Shown piece by piece: positions 52,040-60,968 of a stretch of DNA of 64,000 nucleotides. The position numbers and the translations under genes were made by a program. This stretch comes from CAIXSC01 sp046349915 (GTDB lineage Bacteria > Planctomycetota > Planctomycetia > Pirellulales > Pirellulaceae), in assembly GCA_046349915.1 (NCBI GenBank), contig JAXMBL010000004.1, positions 930,001-994,000 of the forward strand. The letters run 5' to 3'. Position 1 is the first letter of the stretch; every line of letters begins with the position of its first letter. The notes under the pieces are model-generated. The model was not told the origin of the DNA. It ran no database searches and worked only from the letters and a program-made list of their open reading frames with translations.

Positions 52040-53523
52040 AACGGCCGCCGTCGTTTTGGACTTTGCGGCGTGGGCGCCTCGGGCGGGACAATGGAACGCA
52101 GCAGGATGACTCGGTCGTGGAGCTTTTCGATTTCGTGCTGAATGCGTGAATCACGGTTGCGGAGCGACATTTCCGTCAGGGTAATGAACGGGCCGTTCTC
52201 GGGTTCGTGAGGGTTGGCCTGCTCCCATTGGGCCACAGCCTCGTGCAGGTGTGGGTGGCGAGTCGCCATCAGGGCGGCTCGTGGTTCGGAGGTTGCCTCC
52301 TGGTCTGTGGTGGCCTCCAAGATCTCCAGCAAGAGATTGTGGGACCACGGTTGATCGAGGATCGCCAAGGCCGCGGAAACCGTAATTCGATCGATGGGGA
52401 CATCGGATCTCAATGCTCCCCGAAAGAGTCCTACCGCCAGATCGGGAAAGTACTCCAAACCGAGGATCGCGGCGTCTCCCAAACAACGTCTGCCAACTCC
52501 GGCGAATTGCGAACGCACCTCGTCGATGTGAACGCCGCGTCTCAGTAGGTACTCGGCGCACTTCGTCCAGGTATAGGGCTGAGGCAAATCTCCACGGGGG
52601 TCCGTGCGACGCATCAGGGCAAGAACCGGCGCGGACCAGTCGTCGTCCGGACGGCGAGAGACAATGTCCAGTGCCGCTGACGTCGTCGCGCTCGGCATCT
52701 TTTCGAAAGCACTGATGAGGTATTCCCTCAAGTTCGGCGCCAGATCGCAAAGAGCCAAGAGTGCCAGTCGCTCGGATTTCGGTTCAGCGAATTTGGACTC
52801 CAGGTACTTTCGTCTCTCGGAGATACAGTGAGCAGTCGCCTTATGGGCGGTCGCGGAGTCATCGAGTAATTCTGAAGCGAGAAGCCAGTCTCCGAGAAGG
52901 CTCGCCACGGACTTGCGCGTTGACTCTGTCCCCAGAGCCGTATTCACGATTTCAATCTCGTCTGCCAGCCGCTGGAACTCGTCCGATGGCTTGAACACCC
53001 TGGAGTCAGGATGTCTTTCCAGCAGTCCTTCCTCAAGCAATTGCTCGATACCCAAGCCAACCGTCTCAATCGTCGGGTGCAGTTCAATGAGTCGCTGTTC
53101 GATCGGCTCGGGAGCCTTCAGTGATTCAAGAAAGCGAACAAAGAAGAAGTCGTCGATCCAGTCCGAGATGCCATCGTAGAAGTCAACATCGATGGCTTCT
53201 CCCGTAATCCGATTGGAGAGACAGCATCCGCGACCGTGAAAGTAATACTCCCAGTCGGAATAGCCTGGAACCAGTCCCGATGACGCGACCGGTGGATGCG
53301 CCATTGCGCCCGCCAGTGACATGGCGTCCATGTCGACGCCGAGCTTCGACACGAGGATGGTGCTAACCCATCGTTGTCTTTCCACTTGGCGCACCAGCGA
53401 CATCAGGAGCCAGAGAGACCAAGGCGATAGAACGGCTACCGGTAAGGCACGTTCTTTGGCCGTGGGGTCAGAAGAGCTGGCCTGTTGAGCACATTCAACG
53501 ATCTGTTTGGCGAGTGGATGCAT
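52036..53523 (-). CDS. Uncharacterised protein with HEAT-like C-terminus; intact paralogue of the 46-kb pseudogene
   Basis: 495 residues. N-terminal segment MSLVRQVERQRWVSTILVSKL and GRGCCLSNRITGEAIDVDFYDGISDWIDDFF hint at a conserved domain that I do not recognise; the centre and C-terminus (IDEVRSQFAGVGRRCLGDAAI; ILDQPWSHNLLLEILEATTD) look helical, like HEAT repeats, and the end is basic. No catalytic motif is visible. Its relation to the pseudogene at 45.6-46.2 kb, and neighbours of phage or defence type, suggest a mobile or accessory role, by inference. Start at 53523 follows a weak ribosome site. Confidence 0.6.
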   Translation of the reverse strand: MHPLAKQIVECAQQASSSDPTAKERALPVAVLSPWSLWLLMSLVRQVERQRWVSTILVSKLGVDMDAMSLAGAMAHPPVASSGLVPGYSDWEYYFHGRGCCLSNRITGEAIDVDFYDGISDWIDDFFFVRFLESLKAPEPIEQRLIELHPTIETVGLGIEQLLEEGLLERHPDSRVFKPSDEFQRLADEIEIVNTALGTESTRKSVASLLGDWLLASELLDDSATAHKATAHCISERRKYLESKFAEPKSERLALLALCDLAPNLREYLISAFEKMPSATTSAALDIVSRRPDDDWSAPVLALMRRTDPRGDLPQPYTWTKCAEYLLRRGVHIDEVRSQFAGVGRRCLGDAAILGLEYFPDLAVGLFRGALRSDVPIDRITVSAALAILDQPWSHNLLLEILEATTDQEATSEPRAALMATRHPHLHEAVAQWEQANPHEPENGPFITLTEMSLRNRDSRIQHEIEKLHDRVILLRSIVPPEAPTPQSPKRRRPF

Positions 53524-53569
53524 TCGTCGGTTCTTCTCGAATCAACTAAGACCATCAGCAAGTCGTTGA

Positions 53570-53895
53570 TTACCGTACCAGATGATGGCGTTGGTTGCTC
53601 CCAGAAAGCTGTTTGCCAGTATACGGAGGTGGAAGCCCTCCGTGATTCCGGTCGAAGAAGAATGTCGCCCTCTGGCGTTTGCAATCGGCCTGAATGCGTA
53701 GGACCCAGTCTACCTGCATGGGCCGTGCGCCTGCACCGCTCTCGCCGCCGACGATCACCCAGTGAATCCCCCGCAGCATCTCAGCCATACGATCGGATCG
53801 CTTGGTAAGCATCTGAAATGTGTGCCACTTGGCCATTTCCATGACTTTACAGACCTGCTCGATATACCAATCCGGTACACCGTCCTGGAACAGTT
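53570..53895 (-). pseudogene. DUF5131 (phage Gp37/Gp68-like) remnant with internal deletion
   Basis: The frame reads GVPDWYIEQVCKVMEMAKWHTFQMLTKRSDRMAEMLRGIHWVIVGGESGAGARPM (in pieces) and FFFDRN. HTFQMLTKRSDRM and IHWVIVGGESGAGARPM are hallmark segments of DUF5131. In family members roughly 80-100 residues lie between them; here they are fused directly after AEMLR, so the centre is deleted. The N-terminal radical-SAM-like Cys motif is also absent. It is therefore a decayed copy, not a gene. Confidence 0.72.
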
Positions 53896-54126
53896 ATCTT
53901 GCTCAGTCGGGCCGATGACGTTATCCCGTTTGCCGATTCAGAAGAGTTGGCTTGAAGTTCAGGGATCATTTTGATCGAGGTCGGTACCGATCACCGGCTT
54001 GCCGACTCGTTGCCATTGGCGAAAATGTTGAGGGCGTGTGAGGAGGCGAATCTACGTCGATTTCGAGCGTGACTCCTCAAGCACAGGCAGGCGGACGTTG
54101 TCGGCCGCAAGAGTGGTAGGCAGATC
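53896..54126. other. Gap upstream of the FAD monooxygenase
   Basis: About 230 bases with nothing that I can support as a gene. The minus strand near 53990-54080 has short frames (for example RLLTRPQHFRQWQRVGKPVIG) that may be the worn end of another remnant, but no family is clear. Confidence 0.35.
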
Positions 54127-55272
54127 ATGAAGCGTGCCGTCATTGTGGGAGCGGGGATTGGTGGACTGACATCAGCCCTTGCCTTGTGTCGAAACGGCTG
54201 GGATGTGTCCATCTACGAGGCTGCCCAGCAAATCGCTCCAGTCGGTGTCGGAATCTGGGTGCCGACGAACGCGATGACGGTTCTGGATCGTCTGGGATTG
54301 GCCCAAGATGTAATACGGGCAGGCGTTGAGTTGGATGCGATCCAGATCCGCGATCGTACGGGTCGGCTGATCTCAAGTATTGATCTACATTTGGTGCGAG
54401 CGACTTACGGCCATACCACAGTCTCTATAGCGCGAGCAGAACTTGTACGCGTGCTGCTGGACGCGCTCCCGGCGGGGATTTTGCAACTTGGGAAAAAGCT
54501 TCAACGGGTCGTCGTTCGCAACTCGGAAGCATGCGCGGTATTCCGAGACGGGAGTCAGGCTGTCGGTGACCTACTTATTGGGGCTGATGGCATACGCTCG
54601 GCCACGCGCGAGGCGGTTTGCCCCGGAGTCGAGTTGCGGTACAGCGGGCAAACGTGCTACCGCGGGGTGGCTGACATCACTCTACCGGCCGAGCTTGCGA
54701 AAACTGTCTGGGAAGTGTGGGGAGGAAGGCGACGGTTTGGGTTCTCGGCCATCGGCCCCGCCAAGGTTTATTGGTTCGCGCCGGTCACCACTACGGCTGA
54801 CGCGGGCCCGATCACGTCTTCAGATACGACCGAACTCGCAGCAGCGTATGCTTCCTTCCCTCCGCCTATTCCGGAGATCATCGCCGCGACTCGAAGTGCG
54901 GATATCATTTGCACCGATCTATTCGACTTCGTGCCGATTCCTCGATGGCATGCGGGACGAGTAGTGCTTGTGGGTGACGCAGCACATGCCATGACGCCAA
55001 ACCTGGGCCAGGGTGGGGCGCAGGCGATCGAGGATGGATTCGCTCTTGCAAAGCAGCTCGGCGGCGGACAACACATTGGGGCGGCGCTCGAGCAATATGA
55101 GAAATGTCGGAAGCCAAAAGTCCGTCGGATTGTAAACATGGCTTGGCGGTACGGACAAATTGCACATTGGGAACGAGCATCGGCATGCAGATGCCGTGAC
55201 GCCGTCTTAAGGTGGACGCCAGCTTGGGTAACTCGTCTTCAACTCGCTCAAGTCTATCGAGTGGACGATTGA
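54127..55272 (+). CDS. FAD-dependent monooxygenase (PHBH/salicylate hydroxylase-like)
   Basis: 381 residues, normal length for a single-component aromatic hydroxylase. Rossmann FAD loop VGAGIGGLTSALAL (7-20), the DG motif in DLLIGADGIRSATREAV and the second FAD motif VVLVGDAAHAMTPNLGQGGAQAIEDG. It probably hydroxylates an aromatic or isoprenoid substrate using NAD(P)H and O2. It stands alone, so the substrate cannot be inferred from context. Confidence 0.88.
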   Translation: MKRAVIVGAGIGGLTSALALCRNGWDVSIYEAAQQIAPVGVGIWVPTNAMTVLDRLGLAQDVIRAGVELDAIQIRDRTGRLISSIDLHLVRATYGHTTVSIARAELVRVLLDALPAGILQLGKKLQRVVVRNSEACAVFRDGSQAVGDLLIGADGIRSATREAVCPGVELRYSGQTCYRGVADITLPAELAKTVWEVWGGRRRFGFSAIGPAKVYWFAPVTTTADAGPITSSDTTELAAAYASFPPPIPEIIAATRSADIICTDLFDFVPIPRWHAGRVVLVGDAAHAMTPNLGQGGAQAIEDGFALAKQLGGGQHIGAALEQYEKCRKPKVRRIVNMAWRYGQIAHWERASACRCRDAVLRWTPAWVTRLQLAQVYRVDD

Positions 55273-55305
55273 AGTATCCGCAATGAACCCGTGATCAGCT
55301 GTCGA

Positions 55306-55953
55306 TCACTTCTTCGAGCTTCTGAATACCACAATCTTGACCCTCATCGGAACGTCGAGCACGTGCAGTTCCGCAAGCATCAACGCCTTCGCCTGTTCCT
55401 GGTTGAAGCCGCCGGAGCCGGTGCCAATCAACGGGAAGGCAATTGACGTGAAGCCCTTTTCATGGGCCAGACGCATGGCGGTCCTCACCGAGTCCCGAAT
55501 TGACCGCTCGGATGATCTCCACAGCATGTTAATTCCGGCGACATGAATGATGCCCTTGAAGGGCAGTTTGCCCGCGGAAGTCAGCACTGCGCCGCCAAGA
55601 GGAATCGAACCATGTCCGCCGACTTCCTTGAACGGAGCCGTGCCGGCTCGCCGCTTGATCGCCCCGGACACTCCTTGAGGCAGAAGCAGCCACCACGGAA
55701 TGATGTTGCGGTTCCAGGCATTGACGATCACATCCACCTCTTGATCGAGCAGATCGCCTTCAATGATCTCTACGACAGGACGTCGCGGGGGTGTCGCGTC
55801 GGCAACAGCAGAGCAGTCAGAACAGACGAGCTGGTAGATGGGTGTATTCTGAGCGTCGTGCCTTAAATAGGGGAGCGAATCGAGGATGCTCTCACAGGCT
55901 GCGAGCATCTTCAGGTCTTGTTTCCCGCATGTGGGGCACTCAAAGATCGGCAC
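55306..55953 (-). CDS. Macro-domain protein with N-terminal Cys4 element
   Basis: 215 residues from a GTG at 55953 (AAGGA six bases upstream); the open frame extends further but has no better start. FECPTCG and QLVCSDCS supply two CxxC pairs for a zinc ribbon (about 1-45). The macro domain reads EIIEGDLLDQEVDVIVNAWNRNIIP, LGGAVLTSAGKLPFKGIIHVAG and FTSIAFPLIGTGSGGFNQEQA, with the ADP-ribose loop GTGSGGF. It probably binds or removes ADP-ribose from a target. The lone gene is convergent with the FAD monooxygenase. Confidence 0.85.
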   Translation of the reverse strand: MPIFECPTCGKQDLKMLAACESILDSLPYLRHDAQNTPIYQLVCSDCSAVADATPPRRPVVEIIEGDLLDQEVDVIVNAWNRNIIPWWLLLPQGVSGAIKRRAGTAPFKEVGGHGSIPLGGAVLTSAGKLPFKGIIHVAGINMLWRSSERSIRDSVRTAMRLAHEKGFTSIAFPLIGTGSGGFNQEQAKALMLAELHVLDVPMRVKIVVFRSSKK

Positions 55954-56277
55954 AGTAAATCCTTTCCATAACACACAGCCAACCGCACGGTCGACTCGCC
56001 TAGCCACGATCAACTCTCGTGTGGATCGCAATCTACGGAGCTCTATGGTCGCTCGCGCCTGGCATTCTGGGCCAACTGCTGAGTCTTTCCAGACCAGCCG
56101 AGATGGCGGCGGTGGTTCTGACCGGCGTACTCACCGGAGTCCTTGTATCGTGTCGCCATTTGGATTTCTATTGGTTCCCTTGGTCGTGTTCACAACGCTG
56201 CACTGGAATTCGCGAATTGTCCCATTATCTCCACTCAACCTGATCAAGCATACCTAACGAAGTTCGGACTCTTACCA
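55954..56277. other. Gap upstream of the SGNH hydrolase; possible decayed membrane-protein frame
   Basis: About 320 bases. A plus-strand frame from 56019 reads as one or two hydrophobic helices (YGALWSLAPGILGQLLSL and AAVVLTGVLTGVLVS) and then, after about 56150, continues better in another frame (SPFGFLLVPLVVFTTL). This looks like a small membrane-protein remnant with a frameshift, but I cannot name it. No promoter was found. Confidence 0.3.
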
Positions 56278-57585
56278 ATGACCAAATCTGCCATCTTTCT
56301 CGTCGCGGTTGTGATCTTGTGGCCGCTAGCGGCAAGTGCGATTGACTATCCGTACGAAACGGCTGAACCCCAGAAAACGGGATGGCCGCTGACGCCCGCG
56401 GAACGCAGCTATGTTGTCGATAAACCCGAGTACGACCGACGTCCGGGACGAGAAGCCAGCAAGCATCTGCCTCAGTTGTGGCCCGTCGTGCCCAGCGCAG
56501 GGCATTGGGGCGGCAGCAGTTGGCTCGACACCCACGTAAAACTTGTCGAGTACCTAAAGGCCAATCCTGGCCCCTGCGACGTCTTGTTGGTCGGCGACAG
56601 CATCACGCAACAGTGGGGCAGTCCGCTCGACAAGGGAGTCCTCAATGAGGCGTGGAAGAAGCACTTTGGGAACTATCGCACGATCAACATCGGCATCGGC
56701 GGCGACAAGACGCAGAACGTCTTGTGGCGACTCGACCACGGCGGGGTGGATGGACTGCAGCCGAAGGTCGTCATCGTGATGATCGGCAACAACAATATGT
56801 TCTTCACGCCAGAGACCGGGATTGAACCGGCGGCCAAGGGCGTGCGGATGTGCGTGGTCAACTTGCGCGACAAATTCCCCGAAGCCGCCATCATTGTCAC
56901 GAAGATTCTCCCCTGTCATGCCCCGGGAAATACCTTTTACGAGGACATCAAGAAGACGAACGCGGTGCTCGATACGCTGCAGTTGCACAGCGATCCCAAG
57001 GTGAGCATGTTGGATCTCACGAGTGACTTCACGAACGCCGATGGAACCCTCAAGAAAGATCTATACACGCCAGACAACATCCATCTGTCGCTGGCAGGCT
57101 ACGCGGTCTTTGCCGAACGCCTGAAACCGTTGCTCGATAAGTTGCATGGAGGAAAGGGGCTGGGTGGGGCCGTCGTCACGCCGAAATCCGCGTCAACGAC
57201 CAGGCCCGTTGCTCCCACACCGACTTTTCCCACTTCGACTGCCACCAAACCCGTTACGGTCCAACTCGCTCCCGAAATGCTGAAGGCGACCCCAAAATCC
57301 CCTGATGGCAAGTCGCTCCTCTATCCGTATGCGCCCTACAACGAGGGCCGGATGGATCCGCAACTGACCGGTTGGCCGCTGACGGAGGCGGAGAGGGCCT
57401 GGGTGAATAAAGCGGAGTACAGCCGCAAACCCGGCCATGAAGTCGTCAAGCATCTACCGGAAATGTGGTGCGTCACTCCGACCGCGGTACGCTGGGGCAA
57501 TGACAGCGAAGACAATGCCTGGGTCGCTCACCACTCCAAGTGCATCGCGAAGATGCGTTCGATCGTTGATCCGCTTCTGAAGTGA
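56278..57585 (+). CDS. Exported SGNH/GDSL hydrolase with duplicated flanking module
   Basis: 435 residues from the ATG at 56278, with signal peptide (IFLVAVVILWPLAASAID). GDSITQQW (Ser108), VIVMIGNNNM and DNIHLSLAGY are SGNH blocks I, III and V, so the active site is complete. A 45-residue module TGWPLTPAERSYV...HWG (34-79) before the catalytic domain recurs at 364-408 (TGWPLTEAERAWV...RWG), after a Thr/Pro-rich linker. It is probably an esterase or lipase-type enzyme acting on cell-surface material; the duplicated module may bind the substrate or wall. Confidence 0.82.
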   Translation: MTKSAIFLVAVVILWPLAASAIDYPYETAEPQKTGWPLTPAERSYVVDKPEYDRRPGREASKHLPQLWPVVPSAGHWGGSSWLDTHVKLVEYLKANPGPCDVLLVGDSITQQWGSPLDKGVLNEAWKKHFGNYRTINIGIGGDKTQNVLWRLDHGGVDGLQPKVVIVMIGNNNMFFTPETGIEPAAKGVRMCVVNLRDKFPEAAIIVTKILPCHAPGNTFYEDIKKTNAVLDTLQLHSDPKVSMLDLTSDFTNADGTLKKDLYTPDNIHLSLAGYAVFAERLKPLLDKLHGGKGLGGAVVTPKSASTTRPVAPTPTFPTSTATKPVTVQLAPEMLKATPKSPDGKSLLYPYAPYNEGRMDPQLTGWPLTEAERAWVNKAEYSRKPGHEVVKHLPEMWCVTPTAVRWGNDSEDNAWVAHHSKCIAKMRSIVDPLLK

Positions 57586-57795
57586 CGTGGCGCAGAACTC
57601 GGGACCCATCCCTATAAGTCTAGCCACGCTTACTTGGGGCTCCTCCGTCTTCGGCCGTCACGTTCAGGCGTGTGCACCACGACCGCAACTACGAACACCC
57701 ACTCGTCCGATAAGTAAGATCCGTGGTCTAATCATCACCGACAGGATCAACTCAGTCCCCACCCGTCGCCCGACCAAGGAGTCAGAAAATCTAAA

Positions 57796-58407
57796 ATGCG
57801 TTTACGCTGCGAATTCTTGACGGCTGTTACCCGATCCAACGTGGATGATTACGTCCGTCACTTGGCCATCACGGTGGAGGCATTCGACCATAACTTCGAA
57901 TCCATTGTCGTCGGCAAGTTGGCGCTTGATCAGATTCTTTGGGCCAATGCGCTGACCGACGGCGTACCTCTTCTGGAAATCTGCGACGGCGATTCGCAAG
58001 GGCTTCACGACGCCCACGTCATTTTGACCAACGGCCACGACACGTTTCGACCCGATCTGGGCATCAACGAGGACGTCAATCACGTCATGTTCCTTTACGG
58101 CGCCGTGTTCCATCCAGAGATACACTCGTTCCGCAAAAGTATCCTCGATGCGGCATTCGACCTATTTGGCAGGGAGTCTGTAGCGTTGATGTGGCTCGAT
58201 ACCAGTGGTCTCCCGGAAGCAGAGTTAGCCGAGATCGGTTTCAAGAAGATTGCCGGCAAAGACCTGATCTTCAGGCATTCCGCGCATCCTACGCCTTTCC
58301 ACGCGCGGCAGCCCCTAGACCAAGATGCCGATGTAGAGGCTCTTCCTGAATGGGAGGAGTGGGTGCTACGGGAATGGAGACGGTTCACAAATGGGGCGGA
58401 CGAGTGA
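57796..58407 (+). CDS. Hypothetical protein
   Basis: 203 residues. AAGGAG lies 14 bases before the ATG. No motif is diagnostic; LPEAELAEIGFKKIAGKDLIFRHSAHPTPFHARQPL and DAHVILTNGHDTFRPDLGIN stand out, and the C-terminus (LPEWEEWVLREWRRFTNG) is amphipathic. Composition is normal for the window. Possibly an acetyltransferase-like fold, but unproven. Confidence 0.55.
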   Translation: MRLRCEFLTAVTRSNVDDYVRHLAITVEAFDHNFESIVVGKLALDQILWANALTDGVPLLEICDGDSQGLHDAHVILTNGHDTFRPDLGINEDVNHVMFLYGAVFHPEIHSFRKSILDAAFDLFGRESVALMWLDTSGLPEAELAEIGFKKIAGKDLIFRHSAHPTPFHARQPLDQDADVEALPEWEEWVLREWRRFTNGADE

Positions 58408-58573
58408 AGATCTTGATGGTTCTTCAAGAAAGGTTCTTCTAGATGTTCCTCGGAGGCGTTGAACACCCAAAGTCGACTACAGAAGCCGCGCATGAGAGCA
58501 AGGACAGGCAGCGAAGCCAATAAACTCGTCAGATGCGTCAATTTAGTCCGCCCGAACGAGGAATTTGAATCTG

Positions 58574-59082
58574 ATGTGCCAGTCAAGCCTTCGCCGCTTG
58601 CTATTGCTTGCCCTGGCCCTGGGTCGTCAACGCGGGGATTCTGACTCCGCTTTGCGCGGATGAATCGAGTTCTGGTCACCTTTCCTCGCTTCGTGGATAT
58701 TTACGCGGAAGCCAGAGTAGGCAACAGTTATGGGCGTTTTGAGGGCGGTCAGGGCAAGTCGTTCCGCAAAATGCTGGAGCGAGCATTCCAATCGAAAGCT
58801 CGCATCATCCCAATAGCGACATGGAATGACTGGGGCGAAGGGACAATGATCGAACCAAGTCACGAGTTTGGCTACCGCGATCTCGAAACGGTTCTCCAAC
58901 TCCGTCGTCAGTACACGCCGTCCTCTGGCAGTGCGTCGACGCTCGATCACTTGCGGCTTCCCGCACGGTTGTTTCAGCAGCGCCGCAAACAACCGAGCGC
59001 GGATCGGACCAAGCAGTTGGATCAGATCGCATCCTTGCTCGCGAACGGCAAGTTTGCCGCAGCCGCGGCTCTTTTGCCGTAG
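58574..59082 (+). pseudogene. N-terminally truncated GH99-like (WbsX-type) fragment
   Basis: The frame from 58660 (140 residues) ends with IIPIATWNDWGEGTMIEPSHEFGYRDLETVLQLRR, the C-terminal active-site region of GH99/GH71-like enzymes. Upstream, an ATG at 58574 opens MCQSSLRRLLLLALALG, a good signal peptide, but in a different frame that stops soon; a third frame carries VNAGILTPLCADE. The signal and the catalytic end of a larger gene therefore remain while the middle is lost. Confidence 0.6.
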
Positions 59083-59133
59083 TCGATGAGTTCCACGCCA
59101 ACCTTGGATCGATCCCCGACGCCATGTCGCCGG

Positions 59134-60948
59134 TCATTGCGAGAAGATGACGCAGCTATAGGGAGGAACCTCGATTGTTGCCGAGAAGTTCAATCCATCC
59201 ATCGTCGGGTTCTCGGCGTGAACGGACCATACATTCCAGTTCGAGAAAGACGCATCATATCCTTGCCAATCCCCATTGAATCGAACTTGCCACCGGCCGG
59301 ATCGGGGAAAGCCAATGCGGTAGTTGTTGAAGCCGCGATTGCTGAAGTTCAGCACGACGAGGACATCATCTCCGGGACCGCCTTCTTGCCAGCGGTGGAA
59401 CGCTAGCACCTTGTCTCGATTGTTCACATGAAAGACATTCACATGTTGGCCGCGTAAGCCGCGAGTGTTGTTGAACCAGTTGCGGCGAAGCTGGATCAGG
59501 TCGCGATAGAGTGTATGGATTCCTCGGAACCGATCGTACTTATCCCAGTCGAGTCGGTTCGTGTCGCCGAAGGGAATCCACTCGAGAATCTCTTGCCCCT
59601 GAAACAGCATCGGAATTCCGGGCGTCGTCAGCATCAATGCGGCGCCAAGCGTAGACCGCTTCTTGGCATAGTAACTGTCCGCATGTCCGGGATGAATTGC
59701 TTCGGTGAGGCGACGTCCCCCGTTGGCTGTGCCCACTTCATCGTGCGACTCGGTGTAGATCACTCGCCGAAATGCATCGCCGTCGTAACGTCGCTCGATG
59801 GCGTGTCGAATTACGTCCATGTTGCGATCCGCATCACTGGGCGTAGTAAGTATGTCGTAAACTCGGTGATGGAACTGGTCGTCCCATTGCGAATCGAAAC
59901 CAGCGCCTCCGGCTGACGTGGAGCGAGTGATGGCTGGATTCTGCCGCATATCCTCGGCGATGGTGATCTTCCACGGCTGGCGGTGATTGATCTCGTTATT
60001 GATCCATCGCAGTAGGTTCCAGCCCCAACCATCGAGATTGTTGGGATTGTCGGGCGGGTCGTGATCGTGTGCATAGACGTTGCGAATGTACGGCGTCATG
60101 TCGAACCGAAGGCCGTCCAAACGGAACTCTTCCAACCACATCAGTGCATTGTCGCGAATCAATGCCCGAACTTCCGGCCGTCCGAAGTCGGGGCGGTTCT
60201 TCGTGCCCCAGGGCGTCCAAGCTCGCCAGTCATTGTAGAAGTAAATTCCTCCCATCGCTTCGCCATTCCAGTGTTGAAACCAGCCGTCGAACTGCCATGT
60301 ATCGAGGTCGTTGGGCCCGAAGTGGTTGTAGACGACGTCCAGAATCACCGCGATTCCATGCGCGTGTGCGGAATCCACCAGTCGCTTCAGAGATTCAGGA
60401 CCGCCGTACGAGTCCTCGACGGCGAATAGATGGGAGGGGTTGTATCCCCACGAGTCGTCCCCTGGAAACTCGTGGGTCGGCATTAGTTCGATCGCATTGA
60501 TCCCTAGATCACGCAAATAATGCATATCTCGCGCAACCGCGTCGAACAGCTCTCGTTTGTGGACGGGGTTATCGGGGAATGTCGCCGCGTGCATTTCGTA
60601 AATGACCAATTCATTCCAAGGAGGCATCTTGAAATCATGAACTTGCCATGGAAAGTCGCCGGAAACGATCACGCCGTCTCCGACAGAGTTGGTGACATCT
60701 TTCGCGCGCGGATCGATTTTCCAGCGTCCATCCAGAGCGAACTTGTACCGTTGACCGGACGCCGCCCCGGCGACATCGACGGACCAATTTCCGTTCCCCT
60801 CGGATACCAACGGCGTAACGTGCTCATTCCACCCGTTGAAGTCCCCTGCCACGGTCACTTGATTGGCAAAAGGCGCCCAAACTCGGAAGGTAACTCCGCC
60901 AGGGAAGGGAATCGCTCCCATTCCAGCTCGCGTGGAGGTGGTCGGCAT
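59134..60948 (-). CDS. GlgB-like alpha-glucan branching enzyme (GH13)
   Basis: 604 residues. CBM48 at the N-terminus (FRVWAPFANQVTVAGDFNGWNEH) and a GH13 barrel with NAIELMPTHEF, VVYNHFG, DGLRFDM (Asp283 nucleophile), ITIAEDM (Glu332 acid/base) and YTESHDE (Asp403 stabiliser), ending in a beta-sandwich. The enzyme makes alpha-1,6 branches or trims alpha-glucans; shorter than classical GlgB (about 730), as in branching-enzyme-like or trehalose-related GH13 subfamilies. It is last in an operon of cupin proteins and a GMC oxidoreductase, 20 bases after the preceding stop. Confidence 0.85.
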   Translation of the reverse strand: MPTTSTRAGMGAIPFPGGVTFRVWAPFANQVTVAGDFNGWNEHVTPLVSEGNGNWSVDVAGAASGQRYKFALDGRWKIDPRAKDVTNSVGDGVIVSGDFPWQVHDFKMPPWNELVIYEMHAATFPDNPVHKRELFDAVARDMHYLRDLGINAIELMPTHEFPGDDSWGYNPSHLFAVEDSYGGPESLKRLVDSAHAHGIAVILDVVYNHFGPNDLDTWQFDGWFQHWNGEAMGGIYFYNDWRAWTPWGTKNRPDFGRPEVRALIRDNALMWLEEFRLDGLRFDMTPYIRNVYAHDHDPPDNPNNLDGWGWNLLRWINNEINHRQPWKITIAEDMRQNPAITRSTSAGGAGFDSQWDDQFHHRVYDILTTPSDADRNMDVIRHAIERRYDGDAFRRVIYTESHDEVGTANGGRRLTEAIHPGHADSYYAKKRSTLGAALMLTTPGIPMLFQGQEILEWIPFGDTNRLDWDKYDRFRGIHTLYRDLIQLRRNWFNNTRGLRGQHVNVFHVNNRDKVLAFHRWQEGGPGDDVLVVLNFSNRGFNNYRIGFPRSGRWQVRFNGDWQGYDASFSNWNVWSVHAENPTMDGLNFSATIEVPPYSCVIFSQ

Positions 60949-60968
60949 CGTAGTTCATCCTTTGTTGC

